Shown piece by piece: positions 63,101-64,000 of a stretch of 64,000 bases of DNA. The DNA is from DATMNI01 sp963817515 (GTDB lineage Bacteria; Acidobacteriota; Terriglobia; Bryobacterales; Bryobacteraceae), in assembly GCA_963817515.1 (NCBI GenBank), contig CAWFPJ010000023.1, positions 744,001 through 808,000 on the forward strand. The letters are read 5' to 3'. Each line of letters starts with the position of its first letter. Within the stretch, counting starts at the first letter, position 1. The notes beneath the pieces were generated by a model that saw nothing but the letters and a program-made list of their open reading frames with translations, was not told where the DNA came from and did no database searches. A program made the position numbers and the translations under genes.

Positions 63101-63781
63101 ATGGCATCCGCGACGCTAGCCTTAGAGCATCTGGGAATTCGAATCGCCGGCGGCGAGGCTGCAGACCAAGCGGTAGGTGTGCGCGGGGGCCGCAATCTGA
63201 TAGAACGTAGCTTGGGCCAGGACCATAGTCTCGTATCGAGATGTCTGGGCGGCGATGAGGCCGCCTGGGAAGATCTGGTTCGGCTTCACACCCGGCAGGT
63301 ATACGGGCTCTGCTACCGGTTCACGGGCAGCGGACATGAAGCCCAGGACCTGACGCAGGAAGTATTTCTGCGGGTATTTAAAACCATCCAGTCGTTCCGG
63401 TCGGTGGAAGGCTCCTTCGGCACCTGGCTGGCCCGGGTGACGCGTAACCTTTTGATCGATCATTATCGCCGAACTCGTCAGGAGCGCATAACCGATTCCA
63501 TCGAAGAACAGCTCCCGATGTTGGAAGAGGCAGGCGCGGCGGCTTCGGCGCGCCCGGACCATGCGCTGGCCGGGCGCGAGGCCAGCGAGATTCTGCAGGC
63601 CACTTTGCAAAAGCTTTCGCCGGATTTGCGCGAGGCTGTGATTCTGAGGGACCTGCAGGAAATGGAATACCGCGAAATCGCCGATGTGCTGGAAATTCCC
63701 GAGGGCACGGTGAAGTCGCGAATCAACCGTGGACGGGCCGAACTGGCCCGCCTGCTGCGGAAGCAGAAGTTGGCGTTATGA
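63101..63781 (+). CDS. RNA polymerase sigma factor, ECF/sigma-24 type
   Basis: A 226-residue sigma-70-family factor. The ATG at 63101 is used; a TTG at 63050 with AGGAAAAA upstream would add 17 residues. After an N-terminal ~45-residue extension, region 2 reads AAWEDLVRLHTRQVYGLCYRFTG and AQDLTQEVFLRVFKTIQSF, FGTWLARVTRNLLIDHYRR; region 4 is LQKLSPDLREAVILRDLQEMEYREIADVLEIPEGTVKSRINRGRAEL. Regions 1 and 3 are lacking, as usual for ECFs. The ATGA overlap with the following zinc-finger gene marks a sigma/anti-sigma pair. Confidence 0.93.
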   Translation: MASATLALEHLGIRIAGGEAADQAVGVRGGRNLIERSLGQDHSLVSRCLGGDEAAWEDLVRLHTRQVYGLCYRFTGSGHEAQDLTQEVFLRVFKTIQSFRSVEGSFGTWLARVTRNLLIDHYRRTRQERITDSIEEQLPMLEEAGAAASARPDHALAGREASEILQATLQKLSPDLREAVILRDLQEMEYREIADVLEIPEGTVKSRINRGRAELARLLRKQKLAL

Positions 63782-64000
63782 ATTGCGCAGAGCTTGAAAC
63801 TTTGATCTGCGACTACGTGGATGGCACTCTCACGCCGGCCCGTAAGGCCGAGGTGGCCGCCCATCTGGACCAATGTCCGGCGTGTGCCGAACTGGCGCGG
63901 GATTCCGCGGCCGCGGTGGCATTCATGGAAAGCGCCGCCGAAGTGGAGCCGCCGCCGGAGCTGATTACCAAGATTCTGTACGACGCGCCCTGGAGCAAGG
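63778..64000 (+). CDS. Anti-sigma factor, zf-HC2 type (partial)
   Basis: The start at 63778 overlaps the stop of the ECF sigma gene. The visible 74 residues begin MNCAELETLICDYVDGTL and contain H-x3-C-x2-C (AAHLDQCPACAEL), the zinc-binding anti-sigma domain (zf-HC2/ZAS) that sequesters an ECF sigma. The rest, probably a TM helix and an extracytoplasmic sensor, lies beyond the window. It is predicted to hold the neighbouring sigma inactive until a redox or envelope signal. Confidence 0.88.
   Translation, partial: MNCAELETLICDYVDGTLTPARKAEVAAHLDQCPACAELARDSAAAVAFMESAAEVEPPPELITKILYDAPWSK

Noticed and set aside
1..64000. tRNA or rRNA genes, CRISPR arrays, phage att sites
   Set aside because: I looked for T-loop motifs, CCA ends, regularly spaced repeats and integrase genes and found none that could be supported.

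Overview
The window looks like a chromosomal stretch of an Acidobacteriota genome close to the Bryobacterales/Solibacter group. The GC content is high. Two large secreted proteins carry the C-terminal domain TIGR03437, which was defined on Candidatus Solibacter. There is an Oar-like TonB receptor with a carboxypeptidase-regulatory N-terminus, a PQQ dehydrogenase paired with a c-type cytochrome, and a mraZ-to-ftsZ division and cell wall cluster. The taxonomic call is inference from gene content. I saw no rRNA, tRNA or CRISPR array.

Layout. 1-3302 (+): an exported group made of the end of a copper-monooxygenase-like protein, a YVTN beta-propeller and two ThuA-like proteins. 3376-5775 (+): a family B DNA polymerase with intact exonuclease and polymerase motifs. 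5808-10322: an SGNH hydrolase diverging from a TonB-dependent receptor. 10526-12808 (-): a YfhO-type membrane protein. 12863-29558 (-): the dcw cluster, in transcription order mraZ, rsmH, ftsL, ftsI, murE, murF, mraY, murD, ftsW, murG, murC, ftsQ, ftsA, ftsZ, without murB or ddl. 29883-39017 (-): three large secreted proteins. 39130-46479: a membrane glycosyltransferase with an embedded SEC-C motif, an SDR, a UBP zinc finger, tmk-holB, a broken ThDP enzyme and galE. 46496-59413: metabolic and exported genes (amidohydrolase, toroid protein with a heme motif, KDG dehydratase-like protein, PQQ dehydrogenase with cytochrome, SDR, aminotransferase with permease, DUF2905, lepB, DUF885). 59686-64000: rpoD, nrdR, a flippase-like protein, and an ECF sigma factor with its anti-sigma factor.

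The most interesting structure is a compact element of about 470 bp at 18624-19094, wedged between ftsW and murG. It holds one four-helix-bundle (PF05635-type) gene between near-perfect 30-bp inverted repeats built of G-rich heptads. A solitary copy of the same terminus lies at 61446-61476 over the stop codon of nrdR, in the same position relative to the TGA as at ftsW. A second dispersed family, REP-like palindromes with core CCGGCGG-TCTTG-CCGCCGG, occurs at four loci. One copy sits inside the ThDP enzyme gene exactly where its reading frame breaks.

Several genes, including the essential murG, mraY and murF, are split by small frameshifts although their protein sequence continues intact in another frame. 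The likeliest cause is uncorrected indels in the assembly. I annotate these as single genes and mark the break points.
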